DNA of 40,413 nt from Bacteroidales bacterium (GTDB lineage: Bacteria; Bacteroidota; Bacteroidia; Bacteroidales; JAADJA01): contig JAUVJI010000021.1 in assembly GCA_030596605.1 (NCBI GenBank), forward strand, positions 1 to 40,413, in the 5' to 3' direction. The notes beneath the pieces were generated by a model. It saw only the letters and a program-made list of their open reading frames with translations, made no database searches and was not told the DNA's origin. Position 1 is the first letter of the stretch. Each line of letters starts with the position of its first letter. The position numbers and the translations under genes are program-made. Shown here piece after piece: positions 7,879-16,994 of this stretch.

Positions 7879-9918
7879 ATGACGAGGCATGAAGCAGAAA
7901 TAAAACTAAAAAGAATCTTCGGATTTGATAAGTTTTATGATGAACAGTGGGAAACAATTGATATGCTTCTTCGTGGAAAAAGAATGTTGTTAATTGAAAG
8001 AACAGGCTATGGGAAATCACTTTGTTTTCAATTTCCTGCAACCCAATTTGACGGAATTACCGTAATATTCTCACCTTTAATTGCATTAATGCGTGACCAG
8101 GTTAATAGTTTGAATGAAAAAGGAATTGCCGCAAAACATATAAATTCTGAGCAAACATACGAGGATAATTCACAAGTAATTCAAGATGCAATAAATGGTA
8201 AGATAAAAATACTTTACATAGCCCCAGAAAGGCAGGAAAATCAAGAATGGATTGAAGCAACACGAAAAATGAATTTGTCAATGATTGTAATTGACGAAGC
8301 ACACACAATATCTGTTTGGGGACATGATTTCCGACCTTCCTTTAGAAGAATTATAAACTTAGTGCAATTACTTCCTAAAGACCTACCAATTTTGGCCACC
8401 ACAGCAACAGCCACCAAAAGAGTACAAGCTGATATTGAACAACAAATTTCTGGCAATTTAACCACAATAAGAGGCAATCTGCTACGGGAAAATTTCAATC
8501 TGTTTGTAATTGAAACAAAATCTGAAGATGAAAAACTCCTTTGGCTTGCCGAAAATATAAATAAACTTCCCGGAACAGGCTTGCTTTATACAGGCACAAG
8601 GGTAAACACAGAAATATATGCAAGATGGTTTGATTTTGCAGGCATAAATTCAACCGATTATAATGCCGGCCTTGATGGAGATACGAGAAAAGAGATTGAG
8701 AAAGGTTTGATGAGTAATAAATGGAAATGTGTTGTCTCTACAAATGCTTTAGGTATGGGTATTGATAAGCCGGATATTCGATTTATAATTCATACGCAAA
8801 TACCGGTATCCCCAATTCACTATTATCAGGAAATTGGAAGAGCGGGGCGAGATGGACAAAAAACCTACATTATCCTATTTTACAATTCAAATAAAGATGA
8901 TGATGGTATTCCTGAAGACTACAAATTACCTAAAGCATTTGTTGATGGCGGAAGGCCAAGTATCAAAAAATATCAAATAGTAATCAATGCTTTAAAACAA
9001 GAGCCTCTTGGCGAAAGGCAATTGATGAAAAAAACGAATATGAAGCAAACTCAAATCAGGGTTATAAAAGCAGATTTGATTGAGCAGGGAGTAATAAAAG
9101 AAGTAAAATATGATAGATCAAAAAAATATGAATACCAGTTTAATGCACCAGAATTAAACACAAAAAAATTTGATGAACTGAGAAATACTAAACTTAAAGA
9201 TTTAGATTCAATGTTAGAATATGTATTCACTACTGAACCTCGAATGAAGTTTTTATGTGAGTATCTTGGTGATAATCCCCCAAATAAATTTGATAATTGC
9301 GATAACTCAAAATATAAGAAACGAACTGTACAGTCTGACAAATCAACAATTGAAAAATTAACAGAGTTCAGAGAAACCTATTTCCCTGTACTTAATGTTG
9401 AAAGCAACAATTCAAATATTAAAAATGGAATAGCCTCTTCGTATTATGGGGTTTCAAATGTTGGTACCGTTTTACATCGTTGTAAATATGAAAATGGTGG
9501 CGACTTTCCCGATTTTTTACTAAAACTGACCTTGAAAGCATTTAGAAAAACTTTTGGAAATAAACATTTTGATATGATTGTTTATGTTCCTCCAACAACA
9601 TCGGGTGAATTAGTGAAAAATTTTGCTGAGAAAATTTCATATGTTCTTAAAGTTCCAATTAGTCATAAACTTATAAAACAACGTGAGACTCAACCTCAAA
9701 AAGTTTTTCAAAATGGTTACTTAAAGAGAGATAATGTTTCCGGAGCATTTAATTATACAGCGCCTGATGAAATCAATAACAAGAGTATCTTGCTTGTTGA
9801 TGACATTTTTGATAGTGGTGCGACTATTAAGGAAATAGGTAAATTATTGACTAATTTTGGAGCTAAATCAATTGTTCCATTAGTTATAGCAAGAACAGTT
9901 GGAGGTGATTTAAAATGA
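7879..9918 (+). CDS. RecQ-family DNA helicase fused to a C-terminal ComF-like phosphoribosyltransferase domain
   Basis: The 679-residue protein starts with a complete RecQ helicase core: Walker A RTGYGKS (41-47), DEAH box (139-142) with the RecQ-type continuation SVWGHDFRPSF, ATTATAT (174-180), and motif VI YYQEIGRAGRDG (315-326). The RecQ zinc subdomain is reduced: only C460 and C474 are left of the four expected cysteines. From about residue 495 the sequence becomes ComFC-like: a linker with LHRCKYENGG, the stretch RETQPQKVFQNGYLKRDNVS (602-621), GAF, and the PRPP-loop signature LLVDDIFDSGATI (638-650). So it is predicted to unwind DNA 3' to 5' and to carry a PRTase-fold module whose substrate is unknown; ComF itself acts in DNA uptake. 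A divergent DprA gene follows. This is not an ordinary housekeeping recQ. A competence, repair or defence role is inference. Confidence 0.88.
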   Translation: MTRHEAEIKLKRIFGFDKFYDEQWETIDMLLRGKRMLLIERTGYGKSLCFQFPATQFDGITVIFSPLIALMRDQVNSLNEKGIAAKHINSEQTYEDNSQVIQDAINGKIKILYIAPERQENQEWIEATRKMNLSMIVIDEAHTISVWGHDFRPSFRRIINLVQLLPKDLPILATTATATKRVQADIEQQISGNLTTIRGNLLRENFNLFVIETKSEDEKLLWLAENINKLPGTGLLYTGTRVNTEIYARWFDFAGINSTDYNAGLDGDTRKEIEKGLMSNKWKCVVSTNALGMGIDKPDIRFIIHTQIPVSPIHYYQEIGRAGRDGQKTYIILFYNSNKDDDGIPEDYKLPKAFVDGGRPSIKKYQIVINALKQEPLGERQLMKKTNMKQTQIRVIKADLIEQGVIKEVKYDRSKKYEYQFNAPELNTKKFDELRNTKLKDLDSMLEYVFTTEPRMKFLCEYLGDNPPNKFDNCDNSKYKKRTVQSDKSTIEKLTEFRETYFPVLNVESNNSNIKNGIASSYYGVSNVGTVLHRCKYENGGDFPDFLLKLTLKAFRKTFGNKHFDMIVYVPPTTSGELVKNFAEKISYVLKVPISHKLIKQRETQPQKVFQNGYLKRDNVSGAFNYTAPDEINNKSILLVDDIFDSGATIKEIGKLLTNFGAKSIVPLVIARTVGGDLK

Positions 9919-9992
9919 GTATCAGTTATAAAAATATACATTTAGAAATTGATGATATTGAAAATTTTGGCATTTTTCTTATGCCGGTTTAA
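9915..9992 (+). CDS. Tiny ORF translationally coupled to the RecQ-ComF gene (possible gene remnant)
   Basis: An ATG at 9915 overlaps the helicase stop codon in the classic ATGA arrangement and opens a 25-codon frame (begins MSISYKNIHLEIDD) ending in TAA at 9990-9992. The overlap implies coupled translation, but the product is very short and runs into a dispersed repeat. It could be the 5' stub of a third gene whose remainder was lost when the repeat arrived, or a chance frame. Not recognised. Confidence 0.3.
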   Translation: MSISYKNIHLEIDDIENFGIFLMPV

Positions 9993-9993
9993 A

Positions 9994-10090
9994 CTTTGTG
10001 CAGCTTTGTGCTTTCTTTGTGTAACTTTGTGAAACAGCTATTACACAGAGTATCACAGAGGAGACACATCCCGCACGTGCGGGAACAAAG
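9994..10090 (+). repeat. Intergenic repeat with TTTGTG/CACAGAG arms and a 16-bp palindrome
   Basis: The gap holds several TTTGTG units (as in CTTTGTGTAACTTTGTG), then the roughly complementary CACAGAGTATCACAGAG, then the perfect palindrome TCCCGCACGTGCGGGA at 10069-10084. This layout is that of a dispersed hairpin-forming intergenic repeat. It lies between the helicase gene and the DprA-like gene. Confidence 0.5.
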
Positions 10091-10162
10091 AAAAAAGTGT
10101 TAACTACTTATATTCAAAAATGAAAGATATCTGAGTTTTAAAGTTTATAAAAATGAATTTGT

Positions 10163-11302
10163 ATGAAACAAGAATACGCATACTGGATGGCTTTGGCACA
10201 TCTTCCGAAAATGAGAATTGCAAGGAAGAATGAATTAATAGTTCGATTTTTTGAGGAAGGACAAAGTATTGTTGATTTCTTTCATTGCGAAAAGTCAAAA
10301 TGGCAAAGTCTGTTTTCTTTAAATGAAAATGAAATTGAACTTTTAATAAGTGCAAAAAGTGAGCTTGCAAATTTTTCATTTCTTGTAGAGGACTTATTAG
10401 AGCAAGGTTATGAAATAATTCCCATAACATCTCCTGATTATTCACCCGTAATGAAAGACAACCTGAAGCGGGCTTATTCACCGCCTTTGATTTACACAAA
10501 AGGGAATAAACAGATAATGAAGGAGGATTCGATTGCAATCGTCGGTTCACGTAAAGCAGAGGATATTTCTTTGGAATTTGCAGACAATGTAGCCAAAAAG
10601 GCAAGTAAAGAATACAAAGTTATTGTAAGCGGTTTTGCCAAAGGTGTTGATAAGCAGGCATTGGATTCTGCAATTAAATACAGAGGGCAAAGTATTATAG
10701 TTTTACCCCAGGGAATTACCACATTTAAATCAGGATTTAAAAAGTATTACAAACAAATTATCGAAGGAGACGTTCTTGTTCTCAGTACTTTTCATCCCAA
10801 AGCGCCATGGAGCGTACAACTTGCAATGGGAAGGAATCCGATTATCTATGGTTTAGCCAAAGAAATTTATGTTGCAGAATCAAGTGAAAAAGGTGGAACA
10901 TGGTCCGGTGTTGTTGACGGATTGCGAAAAGGACGAAGTATTTTTGTCAGAACACCGTTGAGTTCCGAAAAGAATGCCAATAATTTATTAATTCAAAAAG
11001 GGGCCATTCCTGTTGACAACCAAGGAAATAAAATTGAAAACTATTCAATATCAGAAATAAAAGAATCTGTTGTTAATGAACCGGCATCTGCATTTGATGA
11101 TATTGATTCAGAAATAATAAAATTATTATCAGTTGGTGAATTTACTTTGAAGGAAATTATCGAAAGGTTAAAAATTGATTGGACTTCAAGAAAACTAATA
11201 AATTATCTCAAACAAAACCAAAGTATTGTGGTCCTGGATAAAAAATCACCGATGAAATTTACCATAAAAACTAAAGAAAATTCACAACAATCATTATTCT
11301 GA
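10163..11302 (+). CDS. Divergent DprA/Smf-like DNA-processing protein
   Basis: A 379-residue protein with the DprA layout: a helical N-terminal part (1-~75), a Rossmann-fold DprA/Smf domain (~85-270) and a winged-helix C-terminus (~312-365). Recognisable motifs are SIAIVGSRKAED (123-134), VSGFAKGVDKQAL (155-167), GRNPIIYGLA (223-232) and EKGGTWSGVVDGL (242-254). DprA binds single-stranded DNA and loads RecA during transformation. These motifs differ from typical DprA (SGLA.GID.AAH; RNRIIAGL), so this is a divergent paralogue, perhaps specialised. It follows the RecQ-ComF gene and precedes priA by 10 bp. No second DprA is in the window. The family call is secure; whether it is the cell's general DprA is not. 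Confidence 0.82.
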   Translation: MKQEYAYWMALAHLPKMRIARKNELIVRFFEEGQSIVDFFHCEKSKWQSLFSLNENEIELLISAKSELANFSFLVEDLLEQGYEIIPITSPDYSPVMKDNLKRAYSPPLIYTKGNKQIMKEDSIAIVGSRKAEDISLEFADNVAKKASKEYKVIVSGFAKGVDKQALDSAIKYRGQSIIVLPQGITTFKSGFKKYYKQIIEGDVLVLSTFHPKAPWSVQLAMGRNPIIYGLAKEIYVAESSEKGGTWSGVVDGLRKGRSIFVRTPLSSEKNANNLLIQKGAIPVDNQGNKIENYSISEIKESVVNEPASAFDDIDSEIIKLLSVGEFTLKEIIERLKIDWTSRKLINYLKQNQSIVVLDKKSPMKFTIKTKENSQQSLF

Positions 11303-11312
11303 TAATAAAATC

Positions 11313-13799
11313 ATGAACCGAACAACCCTTTTTGTTGATGTCATATTACCGCTTCCTGTTCCCGGTTTGTTCACCTACAGGGTGCCGTATGAATTAAATG
11401 ATTCGGTGGCTTGCTGGAAGCGTGTTGTTATTCAGTTTGGCAAAAAGAAAATTTATACAGCCATTATTGTCAATATCCATGAAATACCTCCAAAGAATTA
11501 TGCGGTCAAATATATTCTTTCGGTTCTGGATACGAATCCCATCATGAATCAACTGCAATACAAATTTTGGCAGTGGATTGCTGAATATTATATGTGTGAA
11601 CCCGGAGAGGTAATGAATGTTGCCATTCCAACAGCATTTAAACTTGCGAGTGAATCAAAAATAGTATTAAATCCTGGTTTTGATGGTGATGTAGAAGAAT
11701 TGAATGAAAAGGAGTACCTCGTGGTTGATGCTCTTGATATTCAAAAAAAACTTACCCTTACTGAGGTTGAAAACATCATTGAGCAGAAAAAAGTAATCCC
11801 TGTAATCAAAGGCCTTATTGAAAAAAATATTGTTCTGGTTGAAGAGGAATTAAAGGAGCGCTACAAACCAAAAAAGGAGACTTTTCTGCAGCTTTCGGAA
11901 GAATACCATGATGAAAATAAAATGCAGGAACTTTTTAACCGGCTTGAAAAAAGAGCTTTCAAACAACTTGAGGTTTTGATGGCCTTCATTAGTCTTTCAA
12001 ATTTTGGATCCGGCAAAATCCGGGATGTAAAACAAGCATATTTGACAAAACAACAAAAATTTAGTCCGGGTGTAATAAAATCGCTTGTTGATAAAGGTGT
12101 ATTACTATCATTTTCAAAAACGATCAGTCGGCTTGGGAGTTTTGATCAAACCGCTTTACCTGAAGATATTGAACTCAGTAATGATCAAAGCGAAACTTTA
12201 GATCAGATAAAATCTTCATTCAGCAAAAAAAATGTTGTTTTGTTACATGGTGTTACTTCAAGCGGTAAAACGGAATTGTATATTAAGCTCATCAAAGAAA
12301 ATCTGGAACAAGGCAAACAGGTACTTTATCTTTTGCCCGAAATTGCGCTTACAACGCAGATCATCAACCGGCTCAGAAAGTATTTTGGGAATCAAGTAGG
12401 TGTTTACCATTCGAGGTACAATGAAAATGAACGTGTAGAGATCTGGAATAATGTATTGAATAATAAAATAAATAAATCGAAGTACCAGATCATACTCGGT
12501 CCCAGATCAGCTCTCTATTTACCTTATAGCGACCTCGGACTTGTTATTGTTGATGAAGAGCATGATTATTCTTACAAACAATTTAGTCCGGCGCCAAGAT
12601 ACAATGCCAGGGATGCCGCTATTTATCTTGCCGGTAAACATAATGCAAATGTTCTTTTGGGTTCCGCCACACCATCCATCGAAAGTTACTACAACACCAA
12701 AAATGGCAAATACGAACTGGTTGAACTGAATAAAAGGTTTGGCGATATCCAATTGCCAGAGATTTTAGTGGCGGATATTAAAAAGGAAACCCGCCAAAAA
12801 ACCATGAAGTCGCATTTCTCATCCCTCCTTCTTGATCATGTTTCTGAGGCGCTGAAAAATAAGGAACAGGTTATTTTATTTCAAAACAGGCGTGGTTTCT
12901 CATTGCGTATTGAGTGTGATACATGCAACTGGATGCCCGAATGCAAAAATTGTGATGTAACACTCATTTACCATAAACACAATAATCAATTAAAGTGTCA
13001 TTATTGTGGCTATTCACGACGGGTCCCTGAGCGCTGTGATTCGTGCGGCAGCACACATTTGCACATGAAAGGTTTCGGGACGGAAAAGGTAGAGGACGAA
13101 TTGCAAATTCTATACCCAGATGCCAGGATCAGAAGAATGGATTTGGATACAACAAGGTCAAAAAATGCCTATCAAAGTATTATCAATGATTTCGAAGAAC
13201 AGAGGATTGAAATTCTGGTCGGGACGCAAATGGTAACCAAGGGCCTTGACTTCGATAATGTGAGCATTGTAGGCATCCTGAATGCTGACAATATGTTGAG
13301 CTATCCTGATTTCAGGTCATATGAACGCAGTTTCCAGTTAATGGCACAGGTAAGCGGCAGGGCCGGGCGAAAGAAAAAAAGGGGAAAAGTTATCATTCAA
13401 TCATATAATCCTTACCACTCTGCAATCAGGGATGTTATTGAACATAATTATAAGTCGATGTACAGCAGCCAGATACTGGAAAGGAGGAATTTTAAATACC
13501 CTCCCTTTTACCGTTTAATAAATTTAAGCCTGAAGCATAAAGATCCCCGTCTTTTGAATGAAGCATCGCGAGAGTTTGCAATAATGCTCAGGGAAATATT
13601 AGGCAAAAGGGTTCTGGGCCCTGAATATCCACTTATTTCAAGAATAAAAAACCTCTACATCAAAAATGTTTTGATCAAGCTCGAAAGGGATGAAAAATTA
13701 AAAGATCAGAAAGAAAATATCCTGAAAACAATTGACAGGTTTAAAGGAGAATCTTCTTATAAGTCGGTAAGGGTAATAATTGATGTTGATCCGATTTAA
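11313..13799 (+). CDS. priA: Primosomal protein N' (replication restart helicase)
   Basis: PriA recognises stalled forks and starts primosome assembly to reload the replicative helicase. At 828 residues this is full length for Bacteroidota. It shows the N-terminal 3'-DNA-binding domain (VDVILPLPVPGLFTYRVP), Walker A HGVTSSGKTELY near residues 311-322, the DEEH box near 414, the paired zinc clusters from about residue 535 (CDTC, CKNC, CHYC, CDSC) and the helicase motif VGTQMVTKGLDFDNV. Nothing essential is missing. The ATG is 10 bp after the DprA-like stop, so co-transcription is likely and priA may depend partly on that promoter. Confidence 0.95.
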   Translation: MNRTTLFVDVILPLPVPGLFTYRVPYELNDSVACWKRVVIQFGKKKIYTAIIVNIHEIPPKNYAVKYILSVLDTNPIMNQLQYKFWQWIAEYYMCEPGEVMNVAIPTAFKLASESKIVLNPGFDGDVEELNEKEYLVVDALDIQKKLTLTEVENIIEQKKVIPVIKGLIEKNIVLVEEELKERYKPKKETFLQLSEEYHDENKMQELFNRLEKRAFKQLEVLMAFISLSNFGSGKIRDVKQAYLTKQQKFSPGVIKSLVDKGVLLSFSKTISRLGSFDQTALPEDIELSNDQSETLDQIKSSFSKKNVVLLHGVTSSGKTELYIKLIKENLEQGKQVLYLLPEIALTTQIINRLRKYFGNQVGVYHSRYNENERVEIWNNVLNNKINKSKYQIILGPRSALYLPYSDLGLVIVDEEHDYSYKQFSPAPRYNARDAAIYLAGKHNANVLLGSATPSIESYYNTKNGKYELVELNKRFGDIQLPEILVADIKKETRQKTMKSHFSSLLLDHVSEALKNKEQVILFQNRRGFSLRIECDTCNWMPECKNCDVTLIYHKHNNQLKCHYCGYSRRVPERCDSCGSTHLHMKGFGTEKVEDELQILYPDARIRRMDLDTTRSKNAYQSIINDFEEQRIEILVGTQMVTKGLDFDNVSIVGILNADNMLSYPDFRSYERSFQLMAQVSGRAGRKKKRGKVIIQSYNPYHSAIRDVIEHNYKSMYSSQILERRNFKYPPFYRLINLSLKHKDPRLLNEASREFAIMLREILGKRVLGPEYPLISRIKNLYIKNVLIKLERDEKLKDQKENILKTIDRFKGESSYKSVRVIIDVDPI

Positions 13800-14124
13800 T
13801 AACTTCTGAACTCCTGACCCATCTTAAATGGATTGTCTATTAATCTTCCTTGTGCCTTGAATCCTTATATGAACTTATGTGCTAATATGATTTAAAATTT
13901 GAACCACATAAGAAATATAAGGAACACATAAGGTAAATGGGTTGAAGTTATTGAAAAATGAGAAGTCTCGGAATTCCTGATCCAGTATGCAAACAATGTC
14001 GTATATTTTATTAAGCATACACAAGATTGCACTGTTGAATCTTACATAAACTTATGTGCCTTATATGGTTCAAAAAAAAGAAAACAACATAAGACACACA
14101 TAAATAAAATCTTAGTAGTAAGTT
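13800..14124. repeat. Intergenic region with two copies of an ACATAAG/CTTATGTG repeat
   Basis: No gene is visible in these 325 bp. Two related elements stand in the same orientation: 13874-13932 (CTTATGTG at 13874-13881, CACATAAG at 13905-13912 and 13925-13932) and 14051-~14103 (CTTATGTG at 14051-14058, then ACATAAG and ACACATAA). Each opens with AACTTATGTGC and then an AT-rich centre, and each has inverted arms able to form a hairpin. They separate the convergent priA and DUF4340 genes. Confidence 0.55.
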
Positions 14125-15174
14125 TTACTCAATCTCAAAATAGGACAAAGGCCTAAGTACTTTATCAAACACATAGTACTGAATCAAAACAAAATCCTGC
14201 CGCTGATTCACCAGGGCATACAATCTGTCAAGATCATGCACATAAATGTTACCCTCCATATCAAAACTTCGATTATCATTCGGTTTTAAAAAGGTTACAA
14301 TTTCTGAACTATCCCCTTCATTATCTACAATAGTAAGTATGTTTTCCGGAACTGAATTAATAATCGAATCTCTTCTAACAGGATCCATTTCATTGAGAAT
14401 TGCTTCAAAACGAATATCGGCAAAGGATGTCAGAAAATTTAAGAGTTTTAGGGTATCATATTGCGGAATGATCTCATTTGTTTCTAACCTTAACAAGGAT
14501 AATTTCCTGTTATCATTTATTACTTTAAAAGAGTTTTTCGGATCACGGGGCAATTCCATGGTCACACTTTTAATATCTGAAAGATTGATACGGAAAACCG
14601 TATGGTCGCGCCAGTTCTTTGCAATGGTCGTATATCGTGGTGCAACATATCCCCTGAAGCCCAAAAGATGTACAACAAAAGGAACATCAGCGCCTTCCAT
14701 CAACATATAAGTTCCCATATTATTAGGGGTGGCGCCACCAACAAAATATGTTTTGGTAAGCTTCTCATGTGGAAACAACTTTAAACCAAAAATATCAATT
14801 CGGTAAACAGATTGATAAATTTCAACTTTAACTGAACTGACGGCAAGATATGAGACTATTGTATTATGGGCCGCTTCAGGAACAGGATATTTGGGTACCA
14901 GATTTTTAAGTGTTTCCATTAACATGTTAACACCTGAATTCCTGGCTTTGAATCGGGAATTAAGCAGCCACTCTCCTACACCTGTTTTTTCCAATAAAAC
15001 GGTTTTGTTTTTTTTATCAGCAAGAAATATTTTAGTGATACTCGCTGTATCTTGTACGGCAAAATTTTTAGTTCTGTCTTTAAAAGTTCCGCTGCTCTGG
15101 TTATAAACGAGAAATAAAGCAATAACCATTAAAAGAATTACAATAATCAGTATGATGATATTCTTTTTCTTCAT
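14125..15174 (-). CDS. DUF4340 domain-containing protein of the gldFG locus
   Basis: A 349-residue protein with one N-terminal membrane anchor (IIILIIVILLMVIALFLVY), then a periplasmic part. The repeated pattern SITKIFLADKK...WLLNSRFKARN and the later YTTIAKNWRDHTVFRI are typical of DUF4340, a family often found next to GldG-like ABC components in which it probably supports the exporter. The ATG at 15174 is 13 nt after the gldG stop; an in-frame TTG two codons upstream is less likely. It is the last gene of the gldF-gldG-DUF4340 unit. Its biochemical role is not known. Confidence 0.8.
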   Translation of the reverse strand: MKKKNIIILIIVILLMVIALFLVYNQSSGTFKDRTKNFAVQDTASITKIFLADKKNKTVLLEKTGVGEWLLNSRFKARNSGVNMLMETLKNLVPKYPVPEAAHNTIVSYLAVSSVKVEIYQSVYRIDIFGLKLFPHEKLTKTYFVGGATPNNMGTYMLMEGADVPFVVHLLGFRGYVAPRYTTIAKNWRDHTVFRINLSDIKSVTMELPRDPKNSFKVINDNRKLSLLRLETNEIIPQYDTLKLLNFLTSFADIRFEAILNEMDPVRRDSIINSVPENILTIVDNEGDSSEIVTFLKPNDNRSFDMEGNIYVHDLDRLYALVNQRQDFVLIQYYVFDKVLRPLSYFEIE

Positions 15175-15187
15175 CGGCAAAATGATA

Positions 15188-16960
15188 TTAAGTATATTTT
15201 CTTTTTCTAATTATGAACATAATTATTCCTAAAATTATTATGATAACAACCGGTAGTAATGTATTTAAGAGCTGCCAGAATAATTTGTCATTGTTGATTT
15301 TTGTTCTGTCAAGTAATCTTAATTTCAACTCTCTCGATCGAATTGAGATCAATCCTGATTCATCAATCAGGTAATTCATAGCATTCAGGATGAATTCCTT
15401 ATTACCAAATGTTTGGCCTGTGTACCTGTCATAACCTAATGGATAGGGTGTTGGCCGTGTACCGGAAGTGCGAATTTGATTTCTAATAATATCCCCATCT
15501 GCGATAACGATCATTTTTCCGGGCTCACTCGATGCAACAAATCCTATATCCTCATTATCCCGAATTTCCGGTGATATTCTGTTCCGGTACAGGGATTCAA
15601 ATTCACCCTCAAGTAATATTGCGACAGGAATGTGCTTTTGATTATATAGTCTTGTATCCGGTTCCTTTTGCAATATATCAAGACTGATTAAAGCGGGTGT
15701 GTTTACTGTTCTTGAATATTGCGATGATGTAAGCAAAATGGTTTTGGTAATACCTCTATTATTCAAAGTATCAATACTACTGATAAATTCGGTTTTGATG
15801 GCATTCAGGTTTTTAACAATAGGATGGTCAACCAATGGATTTAATATCGGGAAATAATACCACGGAAAAAAATCAATTTGCGGAGCGCCCCCAACCTCTC
15901 CTGTTTTCAACGGTATGGGTAATGCATTAATGTCCATTACAAGGTTGGTGTTTAACCTCACTCCATAATTGAAAAGCTGGTCTTCAAGATTTAGTTCATT
16001 GATAACCCCAACCGTAGCATAAGAAAATTGGATACTGTCCATGCTTGCAAAAACCGGATCAATCAGCCAAAGCACCTTTCCGCCCCGCATGATAAACTGA
16101 TCAACGATAAATTTGTCTTTTTCATCAAAAACAGTATCAGGTTTGGCAATAACTAAAGCATCATATTTATTTTGAACTTCCGTTTGTACCGAGTCTACTT
16201 TAACTCTTTCGGTGAGACTGTTTAACTGCCCATTAATTTTCACTCTTTCAACAGAATAGTACTCACTCAATGCATATGCAATGTCAGCGGTTTCAAGCAC
16301 ACTCAGTTCTCCATGCCCTTCGATGAATGCAACTTTTGGCCTGTTGGCTGTACTTAATTTCCGGATGGTATTTGCAATATTGAATTCAAGGTTCTGAATG
16401 GAATTATTCAATACTTCTTCGGGTGGAATACCCATTTGAGATAAAAGCAATTCCATCGGAATTTCATTGTTTCTATATGATACAATCGCCCCCGGGAAAA
16501 TGATTTGCTGACTGGAACCATCATTTGTTTTTACCTGCAAATCAGTTGGATTAAGCCCCCTTTCCATTAAACGCTCATAAACATCATTTCTTTCTTTCGG
16601 GTCCGAACTCGCTGAAGGATTGATAAAATCATACTGGATATAATCGGAATAAGCCCTGAACTGATCAAGCATTTCTTTTGTTTCTCTTCTCAGCCTCTTA
16701 AACCCGGCTGGAAATTCACCATCAAGGTAAACCTGGAAATATACAATATCATCCAATTCCTTTAGCATCTCTTTTGTTGGCTCCGATAGTGTATAACGCT
16801 TTTCGGAAGTAAGGTCAAATCGTGTAAAGACATAATACCCGATCACATTGATAAGAACAATGATCAGCAATCCAAATACTAATTGAATAATATTACTCTG
16901 TTTTATGTCCTTTTTTTTGTTCTCCACCGTTTCTTTTGAAGAGTTAATAGTTATTTGCAA
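15188..16960 (-). CDS. gldG: Gliding-motility ABC transporter component GldG
   Basis: GldG is the large membrane-anchored auxiliary component of the GldA/F/G ABC transporter of Bacteroidota. The 590-residue product has an N-terminal membrane helix (IIQLVFGLLIIVLINVIGYY), a periplasmic region starting TSEKRYTLSEPTKEML, the conserved VAFIEGHGEL segment, VLWLIDPV, and a second helix at the C-terminus (LLPVVIIIILGIIMFIIR) followed by basic residues. This is the usual length and topology. No ATG lies near the expected N-terminus: the frame can start at TTG (16960) or GTG at codon 12, and I cannot decide between them. A repeat-filled gap of 177 bp separates it from gldF. Confidence 0.9.
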   Translation of the reverse strand: MQITINSSKETVENKKKDIKQSNIIQLVFGLLIIVLINVIGYYVFTRFDLTSEKRYTLSEPTKEMLKELDDIVYFQVYLDGEFPAGFKRLRRETKEMLDQFRAYSDYIQYDFINPSASSDPKERNDVYERLMERGLNPTDLQVKTNDGSSQQIIFPGAIVSYRNNEIPMELLLSQMGIPPEEVLNNSIQNLEFNIANTIRKLSTANRPKVAFIEGHGELSVLETADIAYALSEYYSVERVKINGQLNSLTERVKVDSVQTEVQNKYDALVIAKPDTVFDEKDKFIVDQFIMRGGKVLWLIDPVFASMDSIQFSYATVGVINELNLEDQLFNYGVRLNTNLVMDINALPIPLKTGEVGGAPQIDFFPWYYFPILNPLVDHPIVKNLNAIKTEFISSIDTLNNRGITKTILLTSSQYSRTVNTPALISLDILQKEPDTRLYNQKHIPVAILLEGEFESLYRNRISPEIRDNEDIGFVASSEPGKMIVIADGDIIRNQIRTSGTRPTPYPLGYDRYTGQTFGNKEFILNAMNYLIDESGLISIRSRELKLRLLDRTKINNDKLFWQLLNTLLPVVIIIILGIIMFIIRKRKYT

Positions 16961-16994
16961 ATCGTTAAAAGTTATTTTGCACTATTCATAAAAT

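Noticed and set aside
10104-10604. Reverse-strand frame of 166 residues opposite the DprA-like gene
   Set aside because: It lies opposite a gene with clear family motifs and has no recognisable features of its own.
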